From Mycoemilia scoparia (taxonomy: Eukaryota; Kickxellomycota; Kickxellomycetes; Kickxellales; Kickxellaceae), in NCBI GenBank assembly GCA_027575805.1, contig JANBPU010000092.1:1-63290 (forward strand): 63,290 bases of DNA, written 5' to 3'. The translations under genes were made by a program, and so were the position numbers. Below, in pieces: positions 46,325-58,754 of the stretch. The number at the start of each line of letters is the position of its first letter. Within the stretch, counting starts at the first letter, position 1. The notes beneath the pieces were generated by a model. It was given only the letters and a program-made list of their open reading frames with translations, had not been told where the DNA came from and did no database searches.

Positions 46325-47530
46325 AGTGATGTTGTAGAAATCTTGGACCAAGACCTGTTAAATGGAAATTTTGGCTTAATTCCCAGCAACGAGTCATTAC
46401 ACATTTGCCAATACCAAGGTGAAAGCGACTCCCAACTCTTGGAAACCCTAAAACCATCATACATAATAATGTATAACCCCAACTTTCAATTTATAAGACA
46501 AGTCGAGATATACAAGGCAACCCACTTCAAACACAAAGTCCAGGTCTACTTTATGGTCTATGAATCTAGTGTTGAAGAGCAAATTTATTTGAGTTCTATT
46601 CGTAAAGAAGTAGAATCATTTGAAAAATTGATTCGGGAAAAATCGGTCATGGCCGTACCACTTGATTCACACAAACCCAATGCTGCTGACGATCCAGTGT
46701 CAGTGCTTCTAACCCATATTCCTACATTGTCTTCTCGTGATGCCAGAACTGCAACCATAACAACAACAACAACATCCACTAGTGGTAATCTCAACAGAAG
46801 TAATCAAAAGATTGTTATAGTTGATGCCCGTGAATTCAGATCCACACTTCCTGGTTACCTCCATGCTGCAGGATTCGCTCTAATCCCACGCACGCTAGAA
46901 ATTGGCGATTACATATTGCATGACCAATTATGTGTTGAGCGTAAATCTATTCCCGATCTTATACAATCCCTGGGTCATGGACGATTATATGACCAGGTTG
47001 AAAGAATGTTGCGACACTACCAATATGTTGTTCTGCTGATTGAGTTCGATCCAGATAGTTCGTTTTCCTTGCAACCACTTGGAGAATTTAGGGCTGAAAT
47101 TTCTATTGCTGATATTACTTCCAAGTTGGTGTTGTTGTCAATTGCGTTTCCACGGCTAAGAGTTGCATGGTGTTCGAGTCCTCAGGCTACTGCGACGTTG
47201 TTTATGGATTTGAAGCTTAAGCATGATGAACCAGATATTGATAAAGCTGTTAAAGCCGGAGTCGAGATTGTTAGTAATAGCAACAATGGTGATGGTGATG
47301 GTGATGATGCTGGAAGTGGCAATAGCAAAGGAGGAGTGTATAATGTAAATACAATCGATATACTAAAGAGTTTGCCAGGAATTAATAACCGAAATTATAG
47401 ATTGGTTGCTAATAAGGTTACCAATTTGGCAGAGCTTTTCAAGATGTCATTAGAATCATTGGTTGGATTGGTTGGAGAAGAAAGTGGAAACAAGCTATAT
47501 CAATTTTTCAGAGAAAATTCCAAAGCTTAG
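44166..47530 (+). CDS. RAD1: XPF/ERCC4 (Rad1/Rad16) structure-specific endonuclease, two exons
   Basis: Exons 44166-44440 and 44554-47530 join in frame to 1083 residues. XPF with its partner ERCC1 cuts 5' of bulky lesions in nucleotide excision repair and acts in cross-link repair. The N-terminal half is the degenerate SF2 helicase-like domain, whose Walker A site has decayed to SKGIGMGRILVE, as is usual for XPF. The ERCC4 nuclease signature is present: VDAREFRSTLP, then GDYILHDQLCVERKSIPDL with the ERK triad at 887-889, and GRLYDQVERML. A C-terminal double helix-hairpin-helix (SLPGINNRNYRLVANKVTNLAEL) follows. Between the helicase-like and nuclease parts are low-complexity inserts: a pure Gly run near residues 557-565 and an Asp run (encoded at 46289-46324). 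The catalytic residues look intact, so the enzyme should be active. Confidence 0.95.
46289..46324 (+). repeat. (GAT)n tract encoding poly-Asp in the XPF gene
   Basis: A pure GAT codon run of 12 repeats inside the coding region, preceding SDVVEILDQD. It lies in a linker, not in a catalytic motif. Confidence 0.9.
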
Positions 47531-49299
47531 TATTTTGTGCTTTTTATTTGAAGTTTATTATAACCAACTTATAAATCTATCTATCTATCTACCTATATTT
47601 ATTAAAAATGCCTCATTTTTGTTTGAATTGATTGCTTTTGTGAGTGTGGGGAAGTGTAATCCCTATTTGTTTTTGATTAATAATTTGGAGATAATGTTGG
47701 CAAAAACCTGTATTTTAACAATACAAAAGAAAGGGAGACGATCGTATATGATCATCCAAGATCATATCCATCAACCCTCATTTTTATTTATTTGATCGAA
47801 TTGAACGTCAAAGAAAACAAATTTACTTGCCAAGAAGAGAGAGAGAGATTCTTATTAACCAATTGTCTTGAACTTCTTTTTATTACACAACGAATGACTC
47901 GATTTATATCAAAGAAATAGAGAATATGAATTATGTTTGATAATTCCCAAATGCTTGTAATTAATCAAATAGTAGTCACGACCACCATTAATCCTACAAG
48001 CGTGTAACGCCACTTGATCTTGGAAGTTGTAACATTATGCAAAATAGAGCGATCACAGCTACATGCCAAGATCTTTATTTTCAATTAGAAGGCTTGGCAT
48101 TTAATTCTATTTCACATTAGCTATCAAGCCTTTTTAATGGATATCTGAGTAACAGCATATGTGTGTGATACACCATAATTAGTTAGTTCGTTTGACGTTC
48201 GAGCCACAGAGTACTACAAAAAAGATACATTGTGATCTTTTTTTTCGTTGAAATCTAGAAATACCTCAATGAAAATCCAATAGCGGATCACACGTCCATA
48301 TATTTCCTGTGGATACATGTGTTCTACTTTAATGTTACACATCACATCCATCTATTGACGTAGAGGGAGATTCTAAAAATGATATTGATGCTGCTATTGG
48401 TAGATCATAATCACTAGTGCTTTTTTGATTGAAGCCTTGGTCATGTAACTTAAGCAAACATTATTTATAAAAAGAAGTATCATCATCTGTATTAAGCAAC
48501 CTGACATGGTGATGATGACGACGACGATGATGATAAAGTGACAACAAAGTATAGCAATTTTAATTGCCGAAGCCGGGTCAAAATCTATTTATAGCCCAGA
48601 AAAAAGATGTCAGTAATATTTTTACGAGTCCATATGAGAAAATGATAAGTTGGTAAGCTTATTTATAGGATCAGCTGATAATGGAGCTAAATTGAAGTGC
48701 TCCATCACAGTTATCAGTTGGCTGTTATGGAGGGAGGAAGAGAGAGAGAGAGAAAGCATGTGTGCGAGAATACAAAGATTTGAACCCTGCATCAGCTAAA
48801 AAAGAGAATGGCTAACGCTTTGCTAATGATGTAAGTAAGTATGCGTATGCCTGTCTCTCTGTGTAACAGAAAGAGTATGATTTTCTTTAGACAGCTTTCT
48901 GCTGTGGCCTTGGCTGCCATTCGTTGCCTTTGCGGTATCATTCGCTCATCATTATTATTTGGCTGACACGCTATGTCTAAGCAAGCGACAATCCTTGATC
49001 CTTAAGACAAAACAGTCGTTATGGCAATAATAGTAAGGAGACTGTGTGCATACATTAAGCTGCTGTTAAATACAAGGGGCCGCCGTTTTATTTGTTCCTG
49101 TCATACCCGCCGTCACTGGTTGAAAAGCAATCTAAATCTTTATACCCCTGCGCTCGGCTGTTGGTTGGTTAAAGCACAAACAACTCGAGCTCCTTCTCTC
49201 TTCTCCAATCTCACGCTCTTTTTCTCTTTCCTTTTCATAGCACAGCCTATATTTGTCTTTATTTCATACTTTCTCGCTATTTATTTATTTGTTTAAAAT
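47531..49299. other. 1.8 kb intergenic region upstream of the RhoGEF gene
   Basis: AT-rich DNA without a gene. A CTAT microsatellite lies at 47574-47592, a GAT/GAC repeat at about 48508-48537 and a GA run at 48739-48755. The last 110 bases (about 49185-49295) are pyrimidine-rich and look like a promoter/leader for the RhoGEF gene. Confidence 0.55.
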
Positions 49300-52200
49300 A
49301 TGCATGAGGCTACTACTAGTACTACTGAACAGCATAGTACCAGTAGTAACCCCGCTGACGTTGGCGGTGGGCTAGCACTAAATGATAGTAATTTACCAAG
49401 CAATAATAGTCCAGCTAGTCCTCTAAATTTGGAGCCCACCAAGTCTGAGGATAAAACCACCAACAACCCAGACAGCAGCAACGATAGTGAAAGCGACGGC
49501 GATGCTGATGAGGCTGTAATCAAGTCTCTTAGGCTGCATAGAATCAGAACGCGCAAGCTTTCCAAGCGACAAAAATCAAAAGAGCAGCAAAACCAAGAAA
49601 ACAGCGATGATGCCGATAGAAAAAGAAAGGAAAAGTTCCGACAAAGTTTAGCTCGGGGACCTTCATATGTTCTTCGCAAAGCCCTGGATGGTATTAATCA
49701 GGAGGAACTAGGGACTCTGAGCGATGAGGGAACTGTATCGCCAACGTCGCTATTCAATCGTTCAGCATCCAGCTCATTTACCGAGCATCATAACCAAAAC
49801 TATAATCGATACAACAGACTAGGTCGCCGCCAAGCCTCATTGACCGATTTGAGTTCTTTATCTGGAATAAGTTCTCGCAAATCATCAATACGAAGAAACA
49901 AAAAACAGAGAGACGCTCCTTCCAGGAATAAATCGCGGGGCGATACAGAATACGGTTCCTTCTCGGAGACGGGGGAAGAGGAAGAGGAGGCCATATCTGA
50001 TCCTGAATTAACAATGTGCAAGGCAGTGGCAACAGAGAAGCCAGCCTTACGGGCTCTGAGTGGATTGTTTGATCCGATTGGTGACGCTGATGATGATAAT
50101 TCTGATATTGATGAAGACCAAGATGAGTTTTATAATCTTGGTCGTACGAAGACGTGGAAGATTCGCAGCGAAAAGCTCATCCAGAGGCAACGGCGAAATA
50201 CCATTAGACGCTATAAAGGCTCAATTAGAGGAGTAGGTGGGCGTGAGAATCAATCCATTCCCATGCCAACCACACCTTTGCCAGCAATTCCATTACATAT
50301 AAGGACTGCTGCTGCTCTTGACAAAAAGGCAGCAGCAGCAGCAGCAGCTAATAATTCTACTAATAAGGATAATAACGATGATAGTGCTAATAATAATTCC
50401 GACAGAAGCTGCAGCAGAAATACAGATTCAAACAGAGTTCAGGACACACAACAACAATCACAAGCTAACAAAGAAGAAGCGGCAGCAGCAGAATTAGGAA
50501 GCCCAATAGATACAAATGCGGTAATTAGGAATGCGGACACAGAGCAGCAACCATCCATTTCTAAAATTGAGGAGCCAGCTAATGAAACATACGAGAATGT
50601 TAACGACAATTCCAGCAAAAGAGGCAACAATACAAACAATCAACCAGTCCTAACCGAGACCGGAGCTTATTCAGCCACAATCAATACTGGTAATATTTCA
50701 ATTGCCAACTCTGATACTCCATTGGCTAGGAACAACGATACTTTAGTTGAAAATGTAAAAGGTGGCGGTCAGTGTACAGAAACGACTATAGCCACTAATA
50801 CTGCTTCTGGTGTTGTTGGAGTAGCTGCTGACCCTGGCACAAATATTTCAGTCGATATTGATTATACTGCTGACCCTAGTGCTGATTCAACAGCACAACT
50901 CCAATTGTCTAAAGAAAAGGAGGTCAACAAACAGTCAAGGTATATAAAACACTTTAATTCTCCTTTAGTTGATTCTAACCTTGCCTATTGATATATTGTT
51001 TGTTAACCAAATTTATCCATTTGTAATCGAATAGCTCACCCTCACCAATGATGGTTATTGAGGGAGATGATGAAGCTGCGCTTTCTGACAATAAAGCCAG
51101 CTCCACCGAACATGTAATAGCTCCCAGTACGACTGAGAAGCATGTAGATGGACCAGTTAAACAAACCTCTAGCAAAGTAGCACCTGCTGCTGTTGCTGCT
51201 ACCACTACTACTACTACAGCAACCAAAAGCCCAGACCCTGTAGAAGGTAGTGAGCAAAGGCCTACTGGAATTGCCAAGAAGAGACCTCCAAGGCCATCAG
51301 CATCATTCTTGCTAACTGACGAAAGCTCACCACCAACTCCAGTTACAGAGACAGAACCCCAAACCCCAGTTGTAGATAAAAAAGGCCCTGCTGTAGCTTA
51401 TGACGGCGATGATAATGTTAAAACTACGCTGGGTCATGAGACCAATACCAATCCAAAACCTGAATTAAGCAAGGTGCTGCCAGTAGATGATAGTGTTGGT
51501 GGCAAGAAAGTCGTCGATTCTACTACTGCTGATCAAAATGAATCGCAAGATGATAATGATGATAGTAATGTTGATGCAGGATTGCAGCAAGGCGATGTCG
51601 ATGAAGATCATGATGCAAATGTCAGTACCCCAATGCCCACATCTACCTTTACCGAGCATCATGTGGAACTTTCTCCAAAGTCTGTAGATAGCGAAAGTCG
51701 TCAGGATTTACAATTAACAAGTCCAGTGCAGAGTACCAAGGATATCCAAACTCAAGATAAGGAGAACATCGAGCCTCACTCTAATAGTAATGTGGATGAG
51801 GAATCCGACGAAGAGATACCTTTATCCAAGTTACCGAAGAAATCTGTAGAAAAGTCAGTGGAGCCCCTAGAAGCTGCATCTGAAAATTTAAGCACTGGTT
51901 CTAGTATCAATTCAGGCCAAGTTCCAAAAGTGCCCTCCACTGGACACATTGTCAAAGCATATTCAAAGGGAAAAGATGTTGAAAAAGATAGCACCAAAGT
52001 TGAGTCAGTAACAAGCACATCAGGCAATAGGGATCTCAATGTCAGAGTGTCGACTGATGCAAATGTAGCAGACCAGTATGTGTTTATTGAAACCAAGACT
52101 CCAACTAGCGATGGTACAGTTAAAAAATCCAGCCAAAAGGTACCTCCGCCATTGCCAACAACAGCACGGCCCTCGCTACCAATTGATACCAACTATCACC

Positions 52201-55200
52201 TGATAGATAAACCCAAATCAGTCTTGACTGAACTTCCCAGCCCGACAAAAGATGATGGTGGCTTAACAGAACTTGAAAAATGGTTACAAAGACATAACCA
52301 CACACTACCTGAACTCAAGATCCCTTACCCCGTTGTAAATCCCAGCTATCTTCCAAAAATCAAAACCAGACGACTTGGACCAAGCCCTGTCCTAATGACA
52401 ACATCATATAACCCACAGGTAGCAAAGACATCGCTCGCATTAACCACCAGCTTCGCCTTATCCCAAACTCGGCTTAACCAGCCAGGCACTCCCAAGACAC
52501 CTGGAACCCCAAAGGCTATGTCGCCAAGTTCATCGAGGTTGGTTATAAATACAAATGTCAAAGATATGCCGGCCGTTGTGTCTAAACCCACCGAAATCCA
52601 GCAGCCATCCCCACCTAAATCACCCGCAATGGAAGCAAGCGAGATTTTGAGAAAATCATTGGATTCCCAGGAACGTGAATTGGGTGCTGCTATAAGTCCC
52701 ACATCGCCTACTATTTCTACAACAGCGGCATCGCCAATTATTCAAAGAAGAAGTAGAAGAGAGTCGTTTAAGGATAGTGCGGCCAGTGCATTATCTACAT
52801 TACCTAGACGAATGTCTGCTGTCATTTCATCGGTTACTGGAAGTAGTAGTGGTATTAAAGATGGTAGTTCCTCATACAGTACTACAGATATATCTTCTAG
52901 TAGTGGGCATGGTGGTATAACTGCAGCAGCAACAACAACTAATGATGAATCATTGGCAGGAGTGACCAATACTACTTTTAGTGGCCAAAATGATGAACAA
53001 AAAAGTAGTGGCGGTACTGGTAGTCGGCGTCAAAGTAATGCAAGCCGAGTATCTTCAAGTGTTGATAGCAGAGGTAGTGGCGATGTCAAGAGAAATCTTG
53101 AAAGACAAAGTACATCTTCAACTCAGTACGCAACAAAAGCTAGCACACCTACAGCATCTATTCCACCGAGCACTGCAGGTGAAATTATTAGAAAGCCGCA
53201 AAGACTTCCTTCAGATATTCAAAAGCATGGGCCAAACAGCATTGGTAAAGGAAAGGAGAAATCTCCAAGCTTTGATAACACTACAAATACACCTACTGTT
53301 GCTACTGCCGCTGTTTATGGCAAAAATGCTAGTGTGTTCAATGGTGCAAGCATGGTTCATAACATTTTATCACCTTCTTCTCCTAAACCAGCACAGGTCG
53401 TAGAAGCCAAAACAAAGGTTCCACAGCAAATTTCTCCTGTAGCATCTAGTGAGAACAGGTCGACTGATACCATCACTGTTGCTAGTGGTCAAAAGAAAGC
53501 CGCTGCAATTCCTGAAAATAAGTTTGGACACAAAACGGGAAGAATATCTGATGTAACTACCAAGAGTTCTACATTATCTACTGAGGAAGATATACCAGCA
53601 GATTTAGATAATGACAAAGAGGAGCAAGCTATGCTAGATTCTATTAGACGCAATGTTACATCGATGCGAAAGCCTCTAGATACTGATACTACTTCTATTG
53701 CTGCTGATAGTGATAACAAGGGTCAGGGTTATATTGTCAATGACGAGCTCAGAAACCCTATATCAATCGTCCCATCAAGAGAAGATTCAAAGTTGGAAGA
53801 GAAATCAAAGAGCAATAAGCTGAGAAGGACCGATAAACGCGAATCAGTCAATAGCAGATATATCAATGACGATGACGATAATGTGTCATCAAGTCCTGTT
53901 ACCAATCCTGCAGCAATACGCAAGCCTGCACAGCTCCGAGGAATGCATAGTATTCCATTGGCACCTTCCACAAAGGCTGTACTAGAAAGCTATTCATCAA
54001 TGTCAAGCAGTGGTGGTGATGATGAGAGTCATTATGTTTCCGCGATGAGTACAACTAGTTCCAAGGGACTAGCAGACGACTTACCCCAATCAGCTATTTC
54101 TCGAGCAAGCAATAACTCTACTGGCAATAGTCATACTGACAGCGTTGAGAGAATGACCAGTTCGTCCCAAGAAGTTCCATTGTCTGTTTCTGATGGTGGT
54201 GGACTAACAAGACAGAGCACTCAATCCTCAACATCAGAATATTCAACATCATATAGATTATCCTCAATGTACCCTCAACCTCCTCCTACATCCCAGCCTG
54301 CTAGCTATGAAGCTGATCCCTATTCACAACCCGAACTGGTCTATATTGACCCTAGACAGCCTGGTATAAATGACCATGTCATTCATAATGTAGGACCTAG
54401 GCCTTCAGCACATGGCCACGGTAACTTAGCTCGTGGTCAGAACAATTCATCTTTACAACGCGCTCACATGCAACAACAACAACAACAGAGACTTCCCTCA
54501 CTACAGCATCAACAACCTCTTCAGACACCACCACCGCCATACAGCCCCACTCCAGAATATCCTCTAAGCCCCAAGTATCAGGAGCTTGATGATCAGTATC
54601 ACCAGCAGCAGCAAGTATCTCCTCCACAACAACATCTTCCTCGCCCACCAGCCGATCTACGTGATCGTTCTCCACAGATGGGCGGTAACAATAGCAGTAG
54701 TTCTCCCGTAATGGAACAACAGCGTCATCGTCGCCAAGCCAGTCCTGCAACAACATCAGCGGGGCCACCTGGAGTACCAGATTACCATCACCATTCAAGA
54801 CCACCTCCATCTCCACAGCATCGTTCTGATCACCATCCACGCCACAACTATCAGAGCTATGGTGGCAGTGGTAGACCCAGTGGTGATTTTTCTCCAAGAC
54901 CATATCCAGCATATGATATGCATCCACCACCTCCTCGTCCTCACCACCATCAGCAGCAGCAACAACTGCCGAATATGGTGCAGGAAGATGCCCATTCTCA
55001 GTCTCAGTCGCCAGAGCAACCAGCCGCTGTGGAAAGCTTACCAGATGTGTCTTCCCAAGACCTGCCACCTGGATTAGCTAGAGCTTTACAGCGTAGAAAG
55101 CAAAACCTACAAGCTGGATCTCAAGCAATGCCTCAGAGAAGACCTCCTCCACAACATCATAATCCTCACCATCGTTCACAACACCATCATTATCAACATC

Positions 55201-56766
55201 CTCGACCTCATCCCCAACAACAGCACTATGCGCACTATAATCCTGGTGGAGAACAAGACTCACCGTCACCAAGGCCCACTGCTGTTGCAGGTAGAAACTC
55301 GGCTGGTGGTCCAACGGTTGTCACTGCTCAATATCTAACAACTCCAATGATTAATGCGATCAGCAATAATCAGCAGCAACAAGCTACATATTTTGGAGAA
55401 AATGGAAATGAAGTAAGTTTAAATCCCAATTTAAAAAAGAGTCATGTAACTCGACATTTGGAAAGAAATCGGTAATAATGATGATTCTTTGAAACTTCAT
55501 TTCATCTCAATGTACAAATCACTCCCCATTTGAACTTTCTTTATATTCAAATTATATATATATATATATATTTTTCTTCTTCGACTTCACACAATATCAT
55601 TCATTTATATTCCCCCCTTTAAATTCACGACTTTATTGTCACTCTAACGTTGGATTATGAAATACAATTTGCAAATGATAAAAGGATTGTTTGTAAACTA
55701 CATTCGAGTGTTTGCTGTGTATGTGTGTGTATATTTAAATTATTAATTGCTCTGTACTGTTTTTGAATATTATAGGTAATCAAATCAGTAAAATCAACTG
55801 GAGATTTACGCAAAGAAAATACTATAAACGCAACTGGCAGAAATAACCAAAACCTAATGTCTCCATCATCCACAATAAGGAGCAGCAGGGGTCATCACGG
55901 GACTAGTGGAAGTGATCACGAATATTATGAGAACAAACGAGTTAATGAGCTTCGTCATAGTATGAGTATAGCTGGTTATGATGAAGGCTCTGGTGTATCA
56001 TCATCATCATCATCACTAAGAAATCAACATCGAGCATCTAACAAAGCAAATAGAGCGTCATGGTCAAACCCATTATTAGTAGTAAATAATGACGGCCAGT
56101 CGCTATTATCTTCAGCTTCATCTGTAAAGACCATAAACACATCATCCAATACGACATCTTCATTATCATCTGACTCAATATCAGCCTCCAACTCCACAGT
56201 GATAGCCTCAAATGCCAACTATCCACACCAGCACAAACAATCACAACAGCCCAAGATCCTAGAAACCAAAGAAGAATTCGAAGACTATAAAATGAAATAC
56301 AAGATTGCTATTGAAGAATTGGTGCAAACAGAAGAATCATTTGTACGTGACCTAGGTTTGTTGATCGAGCTATTTTATAGGCCAATTGAGCGAATTTCTC
56401 TTACCCAACAGCAGCAACGCCAAATAGCCAGTAATATTATAAGTATTGATGAAATCAATAATCATCATACAGCAGCAGGGTTTGATACTACAACTCCTGG
56501 TGGTGATGGTAGCAGCGATGTGAAGCGGCCTAGAAATATTACAGGAAATTATACAGTTGATACATTATTTGGTAATATTTTGGAGATTCGTAAATTGGCC
56601 AAAGCGTTTTTGAAAGATTTGAGAGTGGCGGTTTTTCAAACTCAATCAAGAGTCGATAACATTACATTTGAAAATGGAAATCCCAATTCCATAAACCATG
56701 ATAATGAGGAGGATCGAAAAAACAAAAGTCTTGGCGGAGGTGAAGGTGGAGTCCAAGAAGAAAAAT

Positions 56767-56801
<35 letters not shown>

Positions 56802-58088
56802 AGTTGGAATATTCCAAAAGTAATGTTAAAACATTTGGATAAATTCTGTGAACCATATGCTTATTATGCTGCCAACCATATTCGATCAATCCAATTCCTG
56901 ACTGATTTGCGTAAGATGGTAAATTCCAAAACAATCATGGCCAATCGAATTACGCCTGAACAAGTCAAGGCCTGGGAGATTATCCAAACTGGTGAAGCCG
57001 ACAAGAGATCTAGAAGATTGACCTTTGAATCCTTTTTGGTTGTGCCTGTTCAACGGATTATGAGGTATCCGCTATTATTGAATGCTATACAGAAATATGC
57101 AAGCGCTATTGATTATACTATTTTGATAAATCAATATCGACAACAGAAACAGGAAAAGCAATTGTTATGGTCGCCAAGTAGTTTGGATGCTATCGATGAA
57201 AAGCTTGATAATAATAATAACGATGATGAAAAAAATGTCATCAGAGAATTTAAAGACACCCCCGAAATGGTAGATCAAAAGCTAGCTACAATTCCAATGG
57301 AACTATCGCTTTCCACTGTGTCAAACCAATCACCCTGTAATCCCCATACAATAAAAACTGCGTTAGAACTGAGCGAGCGAGTCAGCGAAATAGTTAACCA
57401 AAAATCCAATGAACTCAATAATCGCAGAAAACTGATTGAACTCCAGAACCGTATAGATTGGTTTAACTTACTTGGAGTCGAGCTCCATTTGTGTTCATTT
57501 ACTCGATTACTTGGAATGAGACGATATATTCGTGAAGGCCCAATGCTTAACAAAGTAGCTACTGCTGGGTCATTAATAAGTGGGCGTAAACGGATTTATG
57601 CATTTTTGATGAATGATTTGTTGTTCCTTACTTTGCAATGGCGTGAAGGACATCGGTGGTTATACGAACTTTATCGGGCGCCTATACAAACTTGCGATAT
57701 CGTAGTTCGTGTACCATCTATGGATCAAAGTCACAGACGGCGGTCTTCATCAATTTCTGGTACCAATAACCAAGAAGGTGGTAGTAATGTAGGACCTACA
57801 ACTTCAATAGAAGATGTATCAAAACCTTTAGATATTCATTCATTTGAAATTGTACATACCCGGACTCGAGAAAGTATAGTTTTAAAGACACAAGATGCTT
57901 CCAAATGGGTCAAGGATTTGATCAAGGTCAGTGAGAATCATTATCAGGCATTGCAGGATGCTATTAATGCAGGAACTGTGGTTGTTGATGGTGGAAGTAA
58001 GTCTCAGAAACGTATTATTTTGAGCCAGACTGATCGGGATCGGATTCGTAAAGGTCATAAACCTAAGCATCTCAATCGTAAACATTAG
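49300..58088 (+). CDS. Giant Dbl-family Rho guanine nucleotide exchange factor (DH-PH), three exons
   Basis: I join 49300-50939, 51035-55412 and 55776-58088 into one 2776-residue product. The first junction gives QSSSPSPMM using GTATAT...TAG, a 95-base intron. The second is phase 0 with GTAAGT...ATAG. Residues 1-2180 are disordered: Ser/Asn-rich, then Pro/Gln/His-rich, with charged stretches. The DH domain runs about 2181-2575. It opens IEELVQTEESFVRDLGLLIE, has the conserved VPVQRIMRYPLLL, and is split by an insert with a pure Asp run. The PH domain (about 2585-2735) begins near GRKRIYAFLMNDLLFLT and ends in a WVKDL-containing helix. DH-PH proteins load GTP onto Rho/Cdc42. Which GTPase is unknown. 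The N-terminal ORFs could in principle be separate genes, but frame, phase and lack of stops at the splice sites support one gene. Confidence 0.78.
55553..55571. repeat. (TA)n microsatellite in the second intron of the RhoGEF gene
   Basis: An alternating TA run inside the proposed intron 55413-55775. Confidence 0.8.
56769..56801 (+). repeat. (GAT)n tract encoding poly-Asp inside the DH domain
   Basis: Eleven pure GAT codons before SWNIPKVMLKHL. The tract lies in an insert between two DH helices. Confidence 0.9.
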
Positions 58089-58754
58089 TTCAAGTTATAT
58101 AGAATGAGAGAAAAAAGTCCATTTTGTTATATTTATTTAGCTTATTCACTAATTTTCAGTACCCTAATAGTTTTATTTCATAATATAATAATAATAAGAA
58201 TAATATCACTACTACTACTACTAATTATTTTGGCATTCTTGGCATAGCAGGTGATGAACTCTCAGCATAAATGTGTGCAAGTCTCATGCTATCACTTTTA
58301 TTGGCATATCATCATATAATGTGCTTTGCTGAGTGAAAGCAAAGATAAAAATGGCCGAAAATAGCCTGAGAAAAGGACCAGGAGGCCAAGTATGAGGGTT
58401 TGCTTACTAGAAGAGAAACGTCACACTAGTATTACTCTCTTAATTTATTGTTAAAGACTTGTGATTGTCTGATTGGCCAAACAAATGAGCTGCTACCAAA
58501 TAGCCTGGGATTTTTTGCCAAGAAATCCTCAAGCCAATTTTCTACCTCCTTCAAAGTATAAGTTTATCTGGTATTTCCCCCCATCACCTTTCTAAACACA
58601 TTGAATTCTCTCTACATTCTTGGATACTTTGATTCGAACTCTCTTGCACGCTCTCGTACATATATACTCATACGTGTGTTACGTGTCCTCTCTCTCTCTC
58701 TCTCCCATTTGTTTCGGCAACCCGTCTTCATATATATATATATATATATTCAAG
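58089..58754. other. Intergenic region with CT and TA runs upstream of the oxidoreductase
   Basis: AT-rich at first, with ACT and AATA repeats near 58180-58225. Then a leader containing a CT run at 58687-58704 and a (TA)n run at 58731-58749, six bases before the start codon. Nothing else is recognisable. Confidence 0.55.
58731..58749. repeat. (TA)n microsatellite just before the oxidoreductase start
   Basis: An alternating TA run followed by TTCAAG and then the ATG. The TATTCAAG could also be read as a splice acceptor for an intron in the leader. Confidence 0.85.

Noticed and set aside
54397..55068. 223-codon minus-strand ORF inside the RhoGEF gene
   Set aside because: It mirrors a Pro/Gln/His-rich coding stretch; its Val/Asp-rich product is what reversed CAG/CCA/CAC codons give.
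51048..55475. 1475-codon ORF as a separate gene
   Set aside because: Splice sites with matching phase link it to the ORFs on both sides, and the region between it and the first ORF is only a 95-base intron-like gap.
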